Shown here piece by piece: positions 23,830-35,599 of a stretch of 64,000 nt of DNA. The translations under genes and the position numbers were made by a program. Position 1 is the stretch's first letter. Each line of letters begins with the position of its first letter. The notes under the pieces are model-generated. The model had not been told where the DNA came from, did no database searches, and was given only the letters and a program-made list of their open reading frames with translations. The stretch is from Termitomyces sp. T153 (Eukaryota; Basidiomycota; Agaricomycetes; Agaricales; Lyophyllaceae), in contig JACKQL020000013.1 in assembly GCA_018296165.2 (NCBI GenBank), positions 248,001-312,000 on the forward strand. The letters run 5' to 3'.

Positions 23830-24600
23830 TGGTAATGTTCAACAAAAGAACCATTAATTCACCATTTCTTCCCATGTTTTTCAGGGTTTTGATTGTGGAT
23901 CTCCAGATGATGAAGATCAGGAAGACACAGCAATGAAGATCAGGAAGACACAGTAATGAATGTCAGGAAGACACAGCATCTATTTGATGCCTGATTGTTT
24001 GTTGCTTCTTTCCCTGGGGAACATCTCATCAGCTGTCTTGAAGCCAAGGATATCTCTGAGTTAAACCCAACCATACAAAGAACTGATCCTCAGACAGTAA
24101 TGTTCAAAAAAGGAACCATTAATTAGTGTGTGTACCTAAGAGATGCAAGGGCTACAAGTGTAGTGTGAGACAATTGAGTGAATGAATAAAATCATCTTGC
24201 CTGCAAGCACAGTGTGAGAAGAAAAGGTCTCAGGGCCATGCCTGCTGGTATATGCCTAAAACCATACAATGAGGCTACTGAAGCTGAAGGAAAGGAGTAG
24301 AAAGAAAGGTTGGGGATGAAGGAAAAGAATGAGGTAATCTAATCTTGGCCCAAACCCCAATCCATTCAATGTTCCCATGTTATTCGGAGCTTTGATTTGA
24401 GATCTCCAGACAATGGGAAAAAAACATCAGGAAGACACAGCATCTATCTGCGTGATGCCTGATTTTTTTTGTTGCTTCTTTCCCTGCAGAATATGAATAT
24501 CTCAACAGTGATATCTCCAAGTTAAAAGCCCAACTGTACAAAGAACTGATCCTCAGACAGTGATGTTCAACATAGGAACCATTAATGCACCATTTCTTGC
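23830..24600. repeat. Degenerate direct repeats of about 250 bp
   Basis: Copy A (about 23872-24123) and copy B (about 24373-24590) share gatctccaga, atcaggaagacacagcatct, gatgcctgatt, tgttgcttctttccctg, gatatctc and acaaagaactgatcctcaga. Each ends with atgttcaa..ggaaccattaat. A third copy of that ending lies at about 23830. Inside copy A a 23-base piece ending in caggaagacacag is repeated three times. The array sits at the right edge of the CpG-poor island. Confidence 0.7.
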
Positions 24601-24726
24601 AGGCATGTAACTTCCACACATCAATGCAGGTTCCTAATATCTCTGAAATTTAGGTTCTATGGCTTGCTTTGTGTACAGTGCCATTTCTCCATAATTCATT
24701 CCTTGTCTCACTTCTTGTGGCAGACT

Positions 24727-26655
24727 TTTTGGAATCACGTGCTCACAAACAACTTTTTATTTTCGCACTTGTCCCACAGATCACAGAATCCTGAGGATTC
24801 TTGTGAGCCATGTTCACATGATGATTGTAGATTTCTCAATAGGTACTCCATGTTTGCAGGTTGCACTTTTATTGTGAGTTAGCTTTTGTTGTCCTTTAAC
24901 ATGGACAGCTGTGATTGTTATTTGCATCAGTGTTCTCGAAACTGCACATGTGGTAATTGCATATGCATCATACTATGGGTACATTATATCACGGACAGTT
25001 ATGATGGAACCAACGGCACTCATCATTGATGTGTGAGTGCTGTAGTCATGATTAACACAAAATCAATCTAATTATCTTTCCAGGGGAACTGCAGTATACA
25101 GAGTAATTCACTTAATATGAGTGGTAAACTAAATGTGTCTGGTGGATTTTAGATTTCCATAACAATAACTGTATGTCATCAGATGCACAAGTTACAGATA
25201 CATAGTTCACTAACAATTAGATTATTATCACTGCGTTGGTTCAATGGTGTGTTCTCAGTCTTTCAATCTCAATCATGCGACCCAAACTGATCCCATAAAC
25301 TTTTTAGTTTCTATGCATGGAGAATATATCGCTGTCAGCAGACTCATATTGTTTAGTACATCTTGCCTTACTCAAGTTCACATTTCAGTCAGCAAGAGAA
25401 ATTTTTGTCAAAAATTGATTATTATATTTATTGTATGCAGTACTTCATCTGATAAGGCCGTCAAAAGACTTACATCTGTTCAGCTTGCAACATGTCTGGC
25501 CCACACCTGTATGCCAGCATTCTTCTTTGGGTATTTGATTCTGAATACTGAAAGACCTAACAGGTTGAGGACTGAGTAAGACATTCTAACCATTTCATTC
25601 CGTTCACTAATCTCAATTTATGATTACTTAGTAACAAATGCTCTACAGTTTGTGTCCAGTCATTATTGATTTTGCATCATCTAAGCCTTAGATCTTGCTG
25701 ACAGATATGGCTATCCACTGCAGACCAGTATGAGAAAACCACTGCCAAGGGTATCTTCATTTCCTTTCAATGGAACAATTGGGTCTGACCTATGGTGGAT
25801 GCAGAAATCTTACTCAGTTACCCTATCCTTGTCTATTTCCTGTGATGCAACCATAAGCTTAGCACTTCTATACCTCCTGAACAGTATGCGTACTGGATTC
25901 AAAACGTGTGTTCAATTTTCTTTTTGATGAAGTATGCTAAACTTTTTCTAGGTCTGAGAATGTAATCAACCGCCTCGTTATGTTCAGGAAAGTCGATTCA
26001 ATCAATTTTTCATGGCATTGTTGTTAATCAGGGGCCAATAGCATAAGTATTGGGCTTCTGACAAGCATAGTTGCAGCATGTTCACTTCTTTCAGTGAGTG
26101 ATACCAAGCATGTATCCTGCCATCAGTTGTCTAGAGACCCTTCCATTCTAGTACTACCTCAGTCCTCCATCCAGCCTCTTATATTCCTGTATGTCCCGAT
26201 ACTAAATACCTGATCCACCTTGGCATGCATTGACATGGATTATTCTCTCATCAGTTTTTATTGTGGTCAATGGAAAATGTTTGTATTGTCACAGATACCT
26301 CAAAGTGACTTTGCCTCTTGTTCTGACCAAGTTTGTGGAGACCAGTCTATGTCAATTCTATGCTCGTAAGCATATCGCTATACTCACTTCAAATATCTTC
26401 CACAGATTGGTGACAAATTCATGTAGGTCATGTAAGTCTATATCTGGCTTTTCATGAAAAAGGATGATCATGCTAATCACAACTCGTGTTTCAGGTTGAA
26501 CTCTCGCACCAAGGTTCGTGAATTATTTGGAGGAATACAAGAAGTCATAACACTTGAAGAACATGGTAGCCCTCACCACTTGTGGTCAAATTGGTTTAAT
26601 GACTTCCTGTTTCCTTTTTTCAGGACCTACATGAATCTTTCGATGAGAGCCTGAG
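24727..26655 (+). pseudogene. Eroded DUF6534-like fungal membrane protein gene
   Basis: Exon-like blocks follow the order of this agaricomycete seven-helix family: LFGITCSQTTFYFRTCPTDH, VIVICISVLETAHVVIAYAS, SLSISCDATISLALLYLLNS with MRTGFKT, SENVINRLVMF, SISIGLLTSIVAACSLLS and LNSRTKVRELFGG. The spacing of hydrophobic segments fits transmembrane helices. Several junctions cannot be joined in phase with GT..AG introns, for example between NRLVMF and the next block near 25985-26032. No start is seen, because the 5' end runs into the repeat array. It is probably inactive, though a modest gene-model error cannot be excluded. Confidence 0.55.
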
Positions 26656-28168
26656 CTGATAATCTATATATATATATCTGGAATTATTCATGGAATCAGA
26701 ATCCTTCCATGACACTATCTACCAATATATAGTACAAGTCTGATTTCGTGACAAGATCTTTTCAATTCAGACTATCGAGTGTAATGTGGATACTGGAGTC
26801 CAATGACACAGAATAATACAGATAACAGATAACGAACGGTCTATGACCATCAATTGTAGAAGGTGGTCCTGTATGTCTTTCATACAACTTTGTAAGTTCA
26901 TTGTTGCCGCACAGCAAGTAAGGGGGTACTGCACAGTCACCAAAGCCTCTTATCATCAGTCATGACTCTAAACAATGTATTAACCATAATATGTGTACGT
27001 ATCGTGAGGAAAAACTCACATCTGCAATCTTTGGTGGTCAGGGTTTGACTGAGTACTAGCTCTACCATTGTCAGCCAGAGAACAGAGCATCGACAACTCA
27101 TCCACTCCAGTTAATATGCCACAATCAAGCACAAAACCAGTAGCTATCCCCACAATCCTTTCTGCTGAGTGAAGACGTATTGCATCCCAATCAGAATCAG
27201 CAGTCAGCACCCTGTGTGAGATTATGAATGGTACATACTCTCCAAGAATCATCACATATATTGCATGAGGTATCTAGGCAGACATCTGATCACACGGAAG
27301 GTCGTTGAAGTGGAGATGTACAAATGGTACGGCATCTCAGAGTTATTTGACGAGAACCAATGACATCACAAGGTAAAAAATTGAAAGTTGACTCAACCCA
27401 TGATGATCCCTCTACGGAGATAAGCCTGGATATATGCACACATACATATATTGAACATAAGGCCTACCACGCATACGCAACATAAGTGCTCCCTTTCGTG
27501 CCATTTGGGGATAAATCCTCACTAATTGTCCACGGTGGTTTCCAATTCGGATACAAAAGGTAAAGAAATTGACAAGCTTAAACAGGTGATGGAGTCTCTT
27601 GAACCCGGTGAGAACTCAAAATGAAAAAACTCCAAATAGTCAAGCAGTGTTCATGAGTTGACCCCACTCACTGTCCAGATAATGATCTTTTATAGAATGA
27701 CCTTTTCGAAAACAAATCATTTTGAAGCGACAATTTTCTGAGTGCTCTATAACTAATAGGTTGGATGGCAAAGTCGATCAATAGGTATATTTAAAAGGTT
27801 CATGGTAAAGGTAGAATACAAAAAGAGGATAAGGTAGATAACTGCTTGTTGCTGAATCAAGTGAAAATGTCCGATGGTAATGGCTGAGCGAATGGTTCTC
27901 CGATAAAATGATGAGTATTTTAGTCTGTTAATGTATGAGTCAAGGAACAGAAAAACTATTGCAGAAATCCGGGATATATAGTCCATCAGTTCAAGGCAGT
28001 GCCTGGTTTCGATACCGTAAAAGTGAAGTTAGCAAGTCGGCTATTAGAAGCCCACCACGTCTTCACGATCAGCACCCATGGTTTCTGAGCCTTCTTCTCC
28101 GACGGTGCGTACGGTGAGGAGCCTGAACAGAATAAAATACACTGAGTCATGATTAAAATCACTAGAAC
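26656..28168. other. Gene-poor stretch with a possible minus-strand coding fragment
   Basis: The minus strand reads LGEYVPFIISHRVLTADSDW..HSAERIVGIATGF from about 27255. It then continues, after an intron-like gap, with GFGDCAVPPYLLCGNNELTK to a stop near 26765. It has a plausible splice structure but no recognised family. Nothing else is supported up to the gene at 28169. Confidence 0.3.
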
Positions 28169-30034
28169 TCACTTAAACCACATCCTGTCGTTCTGACACC
28201 TCTCCCTCACAAGTTCCCACTCCCACTCAACCTCTGTTCGATCCTGCTCCCTCCCTTTTCCTTTCCCTTCGACCCGCCCCTGTGCCCGCCCTCGCCCCAG
28301 AAGCCAATCGATCAGAGCCTCCCGTCCCTCCTTCGTCCCTTCCCCTTCAACGATCCACTCCCCCTGCCAACCCTGTCCGAGCTCCAGTTCACCTTCCCGA
28401 GGTGCGTTTACGAACACCCTTGCAAGCCATTTATATCGCCTCACAAGTGCGATGCCACCTCCGTGTGTAGTCGGAACACGTACGGGGAGGTACACCAGCC
28501 TCATTGGGATGTCCCCTTCCGCCGGCTCGACGGTTTCTTCATATGTCGTCCCATCGGAATTCGAAGAGGGGATTACGGTAGAGAAGCGTGGCATACGCCG
28601 CAGTAGGAAGATAGGATTTGCGAATCGTGGCAGAATATGAGTGTAGTAGAACGGAGAGGGAAGCGTTAGGGCATCTGGTACAGGAATCGGGACACCTGGT
28701 TGGGAAGAAAAAGGAACAAGTATCGTTCCGTTGAATAGGAGCCAGTTAGTTGGTGGAGGAGAAGACTTATGACGATGTAAAGACGACCGTTTGATCTTGT
28801 CTGAGGCGTTTGTTGGCTTCTCGGGCTCGTCGAGTAGAGGGACATGGCCGAGGTTTGCGACAATATCACCAACAGAGAGGTAGGACCAAAGGTCGGCGTC
28901 GATGAGCTGTTCCTCACAACGTACAATTATCTGTGGATGCAGATGAGGAGCTGAGCATGGAACATAGGTCCGCAGGACGGGTGCGCGTGCAGGAGAAAGA
29001 GCGTGGATAAAGTCGTACGGGGAAGAGACGGAAAGAGAAGAGAGGGCTAGACGTAAACGAGATGGCGGAGGACTGGGGCTCGAATTCGATGTAGGAGGTG
29101 TGGGAGTTGAACTGCGGGAAAGGGACGACTGTGAATTGGAGGATGTAGGCGTGCTGGGAACGTAGCGTCTGCGAGGAGGGACAAGTTCATTGTCTGAGTC
29201 TGATTGTGAAATTTCAGATGGGTTACGGTAGGGAATCGATCTTCTCCATGTGGAGCTATATACTCTGAGAGCGAATGGCTCGGCCACCGGAGGAGGAAGT
29301 GACGGAGATTTGAAGAGACTCTTGCTCAACCGACGAGTGGAACCTGACAGAATGTCAAGTTTCGACTTGGAAAGGGGCGGATTGCGCTGAGGAGGAGTAG
29401 AGGGAGGAGGAGTAGAAGCTTTATAAGAAAGAGGGGCTGGCGAAGTGAGCTCCAGGACAGGCGAGGCGAACTTCTCTGACAGGATGGGAGGTAGGACATG
29501 CTGAGCTTCTGAAGGAAATACGAGATTTTGGGAGGTGTAGACCAGTGACTGCAGTAGGAGAACGAAACGAGAGTGTGCTTGAGTAAGGGCTACCAAGGAC
29601 TCAGATTTGTCGACATATGGAACAAGAGAGAACATAAAACGCAGCGCATGGGTTGGATATGTCTGCACCGGGACCCTTTGTGAGATCACTAGGCCACGAT
29701 CAGACTGGCTTCTGAGAAGTTAGAGCTTAAACTCACGAAATAGGTGCAGCTGGTGAAGATCGATTGAAAGAAGACTCTCTTGACTGACGGCAGAATCTCG
29801 AAAGGTAAAGGTATCGAAGCCAGGCACAAAGCGAGCCAGGATAGAGTTGCGCAGCGTGGGATCAAGAAAAAGGCTGCGGAAGTCGCGTGAGGTGCTGAGG
29901 ATAGCATGGAATGATGGCCAGTCGAGGTAGCTAACGAGACGCCTGAGTATGCTGGGTTGCTTAAGACCGACGAGGGACGGCGCGGACGACGAAGGCAACG
30001 ACAAGCGTACCATTGTTTTCGATGGTCTGGACAT
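28169..30034 (-). CDS. F-box-like conserved basidiomycete protein, function unknown
   Basis: Two exons. The first starts at ATG 30034 (MSRPSKTMVRLSLPSSS) and has an F-box-like helix region, PSILRRLVSYLDWPSFHAIL with STSRDFRSLFLDPTLRNSIL. An intron at about 29690-29738 leads into a long exon ending with TGA at 28169-28171. The middle is Ser/Pro-rich and disordered. The C-terminal half is ordered (YDFIHALSPARAPVLRTYVP, EEQLIDADLWSYLSVGDIVA, WLLFNGTILVPF, GWQGEWIVEGEG) and ends in a charged helix. About 600 residues. The N-terminus suggests a link to an SCF ubiquitin ligase, but this rests on weak similarity only. Confidence 0.65.
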
Positions 30035-31394
30035 GGCTAGACGGAGGAGATCATCGTTCAGAGTATTATTATCATAGACATTTGACTTGGAGACCAGCGT
30101 GGGTTGACCGCGGCCGGTACCCCTACAATGCAATAATTTTAGTTTTGATTCAGGTCATGATTGCGTCACTTCAACCTGTGCCTGCCGTCCATAACCAAAA
30201 CCGGTCTTCCTGTTCACACCTGCTTTGGTCCAGCGGTTAGTAGCTTCGTTCAACGTCCTCGCTGCCTTCCTCAACATCTTTGAGATCTTGTCAAAGTCCG
30301 GCTATTGTTTGGGGAATAAATAATTGCCAACGAACATGACTTTTGGCTACTTCAATCAGTGACAATCACATTCCCTTCGAGGTCTCAAATTGGCTGTACA
30401 CCATACGGGGCCAGATCCACATACTGTACTCCTTCACCCTACGTTTCAAACAGCCATCGTATGTGAAACACTTGTGCACTCAAAGCCATTCTATTTGCGA
30501 CGCGCGTATCTTATCGATCATGACGGTACATCCGACGTGTACGCGTTATGAGCGTCTCCGTGATGGAAGTGTGGGCCGACTGCTGCGATATTTATTGGAA
30601 AGACATAAGTGACGCCAAAATCATGAGATACTGTGCCCCCGAGACATTCAGTCAACGGTTGCTTGCGAGGCATCGGAATTACTGCGTTCAGTACATCCGC
30701 GCCTCACTTCTCACATGGCTCATGGATCGTTCTCATCGGGTGGAACTCAACTTAATCTCAGACCGTATCACGTACCCCCCCCCCCTAGATCTATCCTTTG
30801 GTGCTGTGTCGAGTATATCTCCAGCCATCTAGATCTAGCTTTCATCGGTTTTGTTTTCCTTATATCATTGACTATCACCAAGCCAGTTTGTGTAGGTTCT
30901 CTGCCACCAAGATTTGGGCCTCTCTTCACATTCCCGGCCCGGGCCAAGAACAGCCAAGACCCACATTTTTAATCTTATATGCTCTGATGCACGATGGTCC
31001 TTTTTTCCATTTTTAGACCAATACCTAGAATCTCGGACTCGAAAAGAATCTACTCAATGTGTGTCATGACCATCTTTGATGTTGTCCAGATGCAATTGCA
31101 ACATGGTCGTGGCGCATTTATCCACCCAGCAATTGTTGTGGGCGCTATAAATGATAGCCGCTTCAATACAACAATATGCCTACAGAAAGCTCCTGCTGCA
31201 GTCGACTCCTGACTCGAAAGTAAAGTCCACCCCACAAATGATATCATAATAACATTCTTGGTCGAACGGTGCAAAAAACGAGCATCGAGCAGTGTCTTAT
31301 ACAAAACGCTATTCCACCAGTCCAGTAAAGCAAAGTCCTTGTATGGTAAGTAGGAAATGTGATCGTGTCTAATTTTCCTCGTGCTACCTCATCG
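30035..31394. other. Gene-free stretch
   Basis: Only short overlapping open frames in different phases are present; none can be joined to a recognisable protein. A motif near 30230 (ggtccagcggttagtag) resembles a tRNA D-arm, but no matching acceptor stem or T-loop follows. Confidence 0.35.
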
Positions 31395-31980
31395 TCAGAC
31401 ATTGATGGTGATGCCTCCGAAGATACCACCCTGTATCAACACCTCACTGCCGTCAGTGCCGTTGATAGGATAAGTGTTAGTGAGAAGGATCTGGTAAGGC
31501 GCTCCGGCAAAGTAGAAAGCAAATGGAATCTAGATAAAAAAAAATAGGATCTGAGTGAAGAAATCATTTGATACGATTCCTTTTGCAAACCTTGGTCGTG
31601 AACTGGTCTGACGTCAATCCCGCTGACGCGTTAAAGTCACGACGCGCAAGGACAATGTTGGGCTCATGTCCGTTGTTGGAGTTAGCAGGAACGACAATGG
31701 AGTAATCGAGGAACTTGGGTATGATCCCAAAGTTGTTAATGGCGCAACTGAGGTCTGTGGAGATGGTGATTTCCTGCCCGAAAGAAAACTCGGAAGTCAG
31801 ACCAAAGGGTATAAGACATGATTTTCGTTGGTGTAAACATACGTCGCCAGGGTTCACCGTAGTTGGAGAGACAAGGAAGGTACCAAATCGTGATGCCTGA
31901 GGGCATGACTGACGGGGAACAGCGGTGGACACGACAAGTCCCGCGAGAGAGAGGAGAGCAGTAGAGATGGTGAACTTCAT
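31395..31980 (-). CDS. Small secreted protein, family not recognised
   Basis: Three exons from ATG at 31980 to TGA at 31395-31397, about 150 residues. A clear signal peptide (MKFTISTALLSLAGLVVSTA) is followed by VPRQSCPQASRFGTFLVSPT and NPGDEITISTDLSCAINNFG. Then come SIVVPANSNNGHEPNIVLAR, DFNASAGLTSDQFTTK and IPFAFYFAGAPYQILLTNTY, ending in GGIFGGITINV. Two or three cysteines and a beta-rich pattern suggest an extracellular beta-sandwich. The two introns restore frame precisely. Fragments of a paralogue lie 0.7-1.1 kb upstream. Confidence 0.65.
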
Positions 31981-32699
31981 TGTCGTGTGCTTTCGGGATG
32001 CTTGTCATGAGCTTTATATATCCTCCTTGATGGCATTTGGCTTACAGTCACTGAGTCAAGGTCTAAACACGCCGACGTGGAAGGCACTGCACGGAGCAGA
32101 TATATCCGAAAGGGAAGCTGAGATTGATATGTCCGGGATACAAGCTGAGCACTGAGGCTTGAGATATCGGGAGTAATTCGGGAATGCTGCATGCATATCG
32201 GACTAGCAAAGTTGATTTCATACTTCTTGCTCGGGCGTCAACGAATCTCGATTGAAATACAACTGTAGTTATTGCACTGTTTCCCGGAAAGAGTCACTGA
32301 CCCCCTGAAACGTCATGTCCGTTAGGTCAAGAGACTTGTTGCAAGCTTGTTCCTGTATTTCCATGCAAATCGTCTCTCTCTTTAAGCTGCCCCTCCGAAA
32401 TCGGACTCTCCCCTTCCACTGACTGAGGCCTTATAAATGATGGACGCATGTCAATGGTCGACTCAGATCCTGGAATCCGGTCTGGTCTAGATGGTGAACC
32501 AAGCGAGAAATCCGAACGAACAGTATACGTGTAAAACACTAAGTATTTCATCAAGTCCAGCAGAATGTGCGAGGAAAATGACCCATTGATAGTGATTCCT
32601 GTGCTATGTAATATGTGCATACCACTGTAAATCAATACCAAGTCGGGACCTAGAACAGAAATGAAGGGGCCTAAGAGGTGTGATCATTCGATACAAGTT
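31981..32699. other. Promoter-side flank of the small secreted protein gene
   Basis: No gene is supported. The first few hundred bases are presumed promoter of the minus-strand secreted protein gene. Confidence 0.3.
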
Positions 32700-33124
32700 T
32701 TACAAACTTTGGCTGTAAACTGGTTCAAGGTCGATCCCGTTGACGAGTTGAATTCACGACACGCGAAGATAATAATATGACTCACGAGAGCAAGTGTTTG
32801 ATTTCGGTACAAACAAGTCCCTTCTCAAACGTTGATGTCTGCTGTAAAGTGCCGCCTTGGGGATGCGGTCATAGTAGAGGCGTGAGCGCGATTATCCAAC
32901 AAGCCAGGCCAGGAATTGAAGATGACTCGACACAAGTACGACTGAGACAGACCAGTGACATAAGGGTAGTGATCTACCCTGGTATCACAAGTACGACTGA
33001 GACAGACCAGTGATATAAGCGCAAATAATCTACCCTGGTATGTACCGGAGTCAAATGTATGACGCGCGAGCACAACAGGGGGTTCGTGTTCGTTGTTTGA
33101 CTCCTCAGAGACTACAATGGACAT
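32700..33124 (-). pseudogene. Two fragments of a paralogue of the small secreted protein
   Basis: The minus strand at about 33030-33124 reads SIVVSEESNNEHEPPVVLAR, closely matching SIVVPANSNNGHEPNIVLAR of the intact gene. At about 32700-32790 it reads REFNSSTGSTLNQFTAKV, matching RRDFNASAGLTSDQFTTKV. In the intact gene these pieces are adjacent. Here they are separated by about 240 bases that contain a tandem repeat, so the copy is disrupted. Confidence 0.65.
32931..33040. repeat. 55-bp tandem repeat, two units
   Basis: Units at 32931-32985 and 32986-33040 share cacaagtacgactgagacag, accagtga, and ctaccctggtat. They lie inside the disrupted secreted-protein paralogue. Confidence 0.8.
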
Positions 33125-33842
33125 CTAGTTTTGCACAGGCGAATATTGGTCATCCTTTCGATGTCCTACTTATGACAACGAGTAGATTAGACATCGGGCC
33201 GCTTCGGCCCTGAAGGTTGATAGTCCTCCCGTCGACGCAAAGTAACATTGCTACGAGTGCTTCGGCTGTTTTATATTCAGAGTTCGAGAACGCCTTGCGA
33301 AAGGTATTTGCATAGGAAGCGTACAGATACCCACACGGCATTTATATTGGAGGCTCCAGCCTGAGAAGCAGAAATTTAAAAGATGTATTACTTAGTAAGA
33401 TGTCTTCCAACGTTGCAAGTTTTTCCTTCATGATGTGGTACCATATGAGGTAACGATCGCGATTGAAAGGAACCGTTTGTTGACCGTGGTACTATGGCAA
33501 GTATCGAACGTCTTCAAGACGAATTGAATTATTGATCCGAAAACACGCTGACTAATATTTCTATTCGGCATGGTCTGCAACCGCACTGAATTTGAGCTTT
33601 TCCTGTTGTTATTACAAGTGCCTGTCCTCTATTCAGCTATAAAAAAACAAGTTGCATCAGAGAAATATCACGATCTGTATGTAGTGGGAACAGATAAGGT
33701 TGTTTCGGCTACAGTCTGTTTATTATGATCCTGCACCACACGTATTCCCAGACCGTGACCAGCTTGCACGATTACCTATGGGTAATATAAAAAGTATGGA
33801 AAAGTTCTCGGTGCGCCTACTCGTGGCTTCGTCCATCTATCA
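33125..33842. other. Gene-free upstream region of the monooxygenase array
   Basis: No coding signal. A TATA-like element tataaaaag at 33786-33794 lies 49 bp before the start codon of the first monooxygenase gene. Confidence 0.4.
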
Positions 33843-35599
33843 ATGGTAGACCCAAACAAAGATTTTCGAGTCGCCATCGTGGGTGGAGGAATGTGCGGCG
33901 TCCTTTGGTGGGTTTTCAAAACTTTGCATACGTAGAAGAAGAATAACATTTCGTTAGTGCCGTTGGGCTTCGAAAAGCCGGCGTCCATGTAGAGATTTTC
34001 GAACAGGCTGTAAATGAATCCTTCATGATGACCACCATGTTCAGTCATTGATACTGATGGGTCTAGTCAAGTTTTGGTGAGGTTGGAGCTGGAGTCGCTC
34101 TAGGTAATAATGATAGACTCAACAACTTTTATGAATCCATTGTCGCTGACCTCCATCAGGACCAAATGCTCTCTTTCCTTTGAAAGAGCTTGGGGTTTTA
34201 GACGCAGTCTTATCCAAATCTGACGAAGAAAAACCTACAATGCGATCCTTTCGATACATTTCTGCTACTGGGGCGCACGACATGATCTACGATGTAACTT
34301 CATTTCTCTTTCATCCGTCAAATGTTCTCATCGTCTGTCAGTACCCGGCCGCTCCAAGTGACATTGGAATGGGTGTCTACAGGAATGCATCATAGGCCTC
34401 TGCTATTCTAGTTCTGGGTTCCTAACGATCCTTGCAGACCTTCATTTCTTGAAGCAATCGTCCCGATGTTAGATCCACGCCTAGTTCACATGGAGAAGCG
34501 CTGCATATCTGTATCAGCTTTATCTTCCGGTTCTCATGTGATCCATTTCGCCGACGGAAGTACGTATGAAGCCGATCTTGTTATAGGCGCAGATGGGATT
34601 AAGAGTGTTATCCGTGAATTTGTCACTGGGCGACCAACGTCTCTTGTATACTCAAATTCTATTGCCTACCGATCCGTTGTTTCCCCTGAAGCACTGAAAG
34701 GTGTCAAGACGGACATGATGCGTCCACTTTGTTGGATTGGCAAAGATAAAGTAAGTATAGTCAAAGCAATAATGAATGCTTTTCTGATAGAATCGGCCAA
34801 TGTACACTTAGCATATCATATCATTTCCTGTGCAAGCAAATCAAAAAGTTCGTTCGTTTATATCCTTAAGACAGATGACTCAGAATCGGAAAAGATAAAT
34901 CTCGTGTTGTTTTCTACCAATTCGACAGTCCCGATAGGTTCGATTGATGTACCTATTCCTTGGGCGATGCCAACTTCACAAGAAGAACTTCTGCACGAGT
35001 TTTCAGGAGCAGCGTGGGGTGAAGATGCCAGCCTGATTCTCAAAGAAATGAAAAATCCTAGTAAATGGTACCTTCATTTTTTACATCCCCCGTTATCCAG
35101 CTACATCCGACAAAGAGTCGTCCTTGTTGGTGATGCGGTAGGTTCCGAGTCATAGTTATTACGATCTCATATTCATCGACCTAAGGCTCATGCCATGTTA
35201 CCTCATCTCGGATCTGGGGTAGGTCAAGGGTTTGAGGACGTTTATGCTTTGTGTTCTTTACTCGGAGATGCTCGAGCTCGACAGTGTTACCTTGATGTAA
35301 ATCCATTTTCCTGACTTGGCCGATAGGTTCTTTCTGAACTTAAGCTTCAGGACGCCCTTAGAGCTTACGATTCTATTCGAGTCGTACGTGCGAATATGGT
35401 GCAAAAGATGAGCATCGTCACTGGGGACATCTATGAAAGGCGCGGTCCTACTGGTGGAACAAATGCACAGGTTCGAGAGCAGTTGAGAGATATGTATCAT
35501 CCCATTTGGCATCATGACTTGAAAGGAGAAGTCAAGCGCACTGTAGCACATGTTTATGGGGCGAGAGGAGTTCTTGAATCTGTTGATTTATGTCTTTAG
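33843..35599 (+). CDS. FAD-dependent monooxygenase, salicylate-hydroxylase-like (copy 1)
   Basis: Ten exons starting MVDPNKDFRVAIVGGGMCGV (dinucleotide-binding GGGMCG loop for FAD), then GLRKAGVHVEIFEQA and SSFGEVGAGVALGPNALFPL. The middle has RPSFLEAIVPMLDPRLVHME and ADLVIGADGIKS, the DG motif that contacts FAD/NAD(P)H. The late part has RVVLVGDAAHAMLPHLGSG (GD motif binding the FAD ribityl chain) and GFEDVYALCSLLGD. It ends at TAG 35597-35599. Class A flavoprotein hydroxylases of this type hydroxylate aromatic substrates with NAD(P)H and O2; the substrate here is unknown. All introns have GT..AG ends except that at 34383-34437, which appears to start with GA. If that intron is not spliced, the protein stops early. 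Confidence 0.75.

Larger units (their letters stand above)
20460..24720. other. CpG-poor, AT-rich island, probably a methylated decayed element
   Basis: CpG dinucleotides almost vanish here. By eye there is one in 21301-21600 and one in 22621-22920, while 56101-56220 alone has about twelve. Both edges are sharp, with normal CpG density resuming before 20450 and after about 24720. This pattern is expected when cytosines in CpG were methylated and mutated to TpG/CpA, as happens in silenced transposons of mushrooms. No reverse transcriptase, integrase, transposase or terminal repeat was recognised, so the element type is unknown. Confidence 0.6.

Noticed and set aside
25981..26032. A second possible GA-donor intron in the DUF6534-like gene
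   Set aside because: On recount the phases do not fit a GA donor either; the gene is degenerate there, so it does not support the GA-AG idea.
30225..30300. tRNA-like segment (ggtccagcggttagtag)
   Set aside because: No acceptor stem, anticodon arm or T-loop consensus follows at the right distance.
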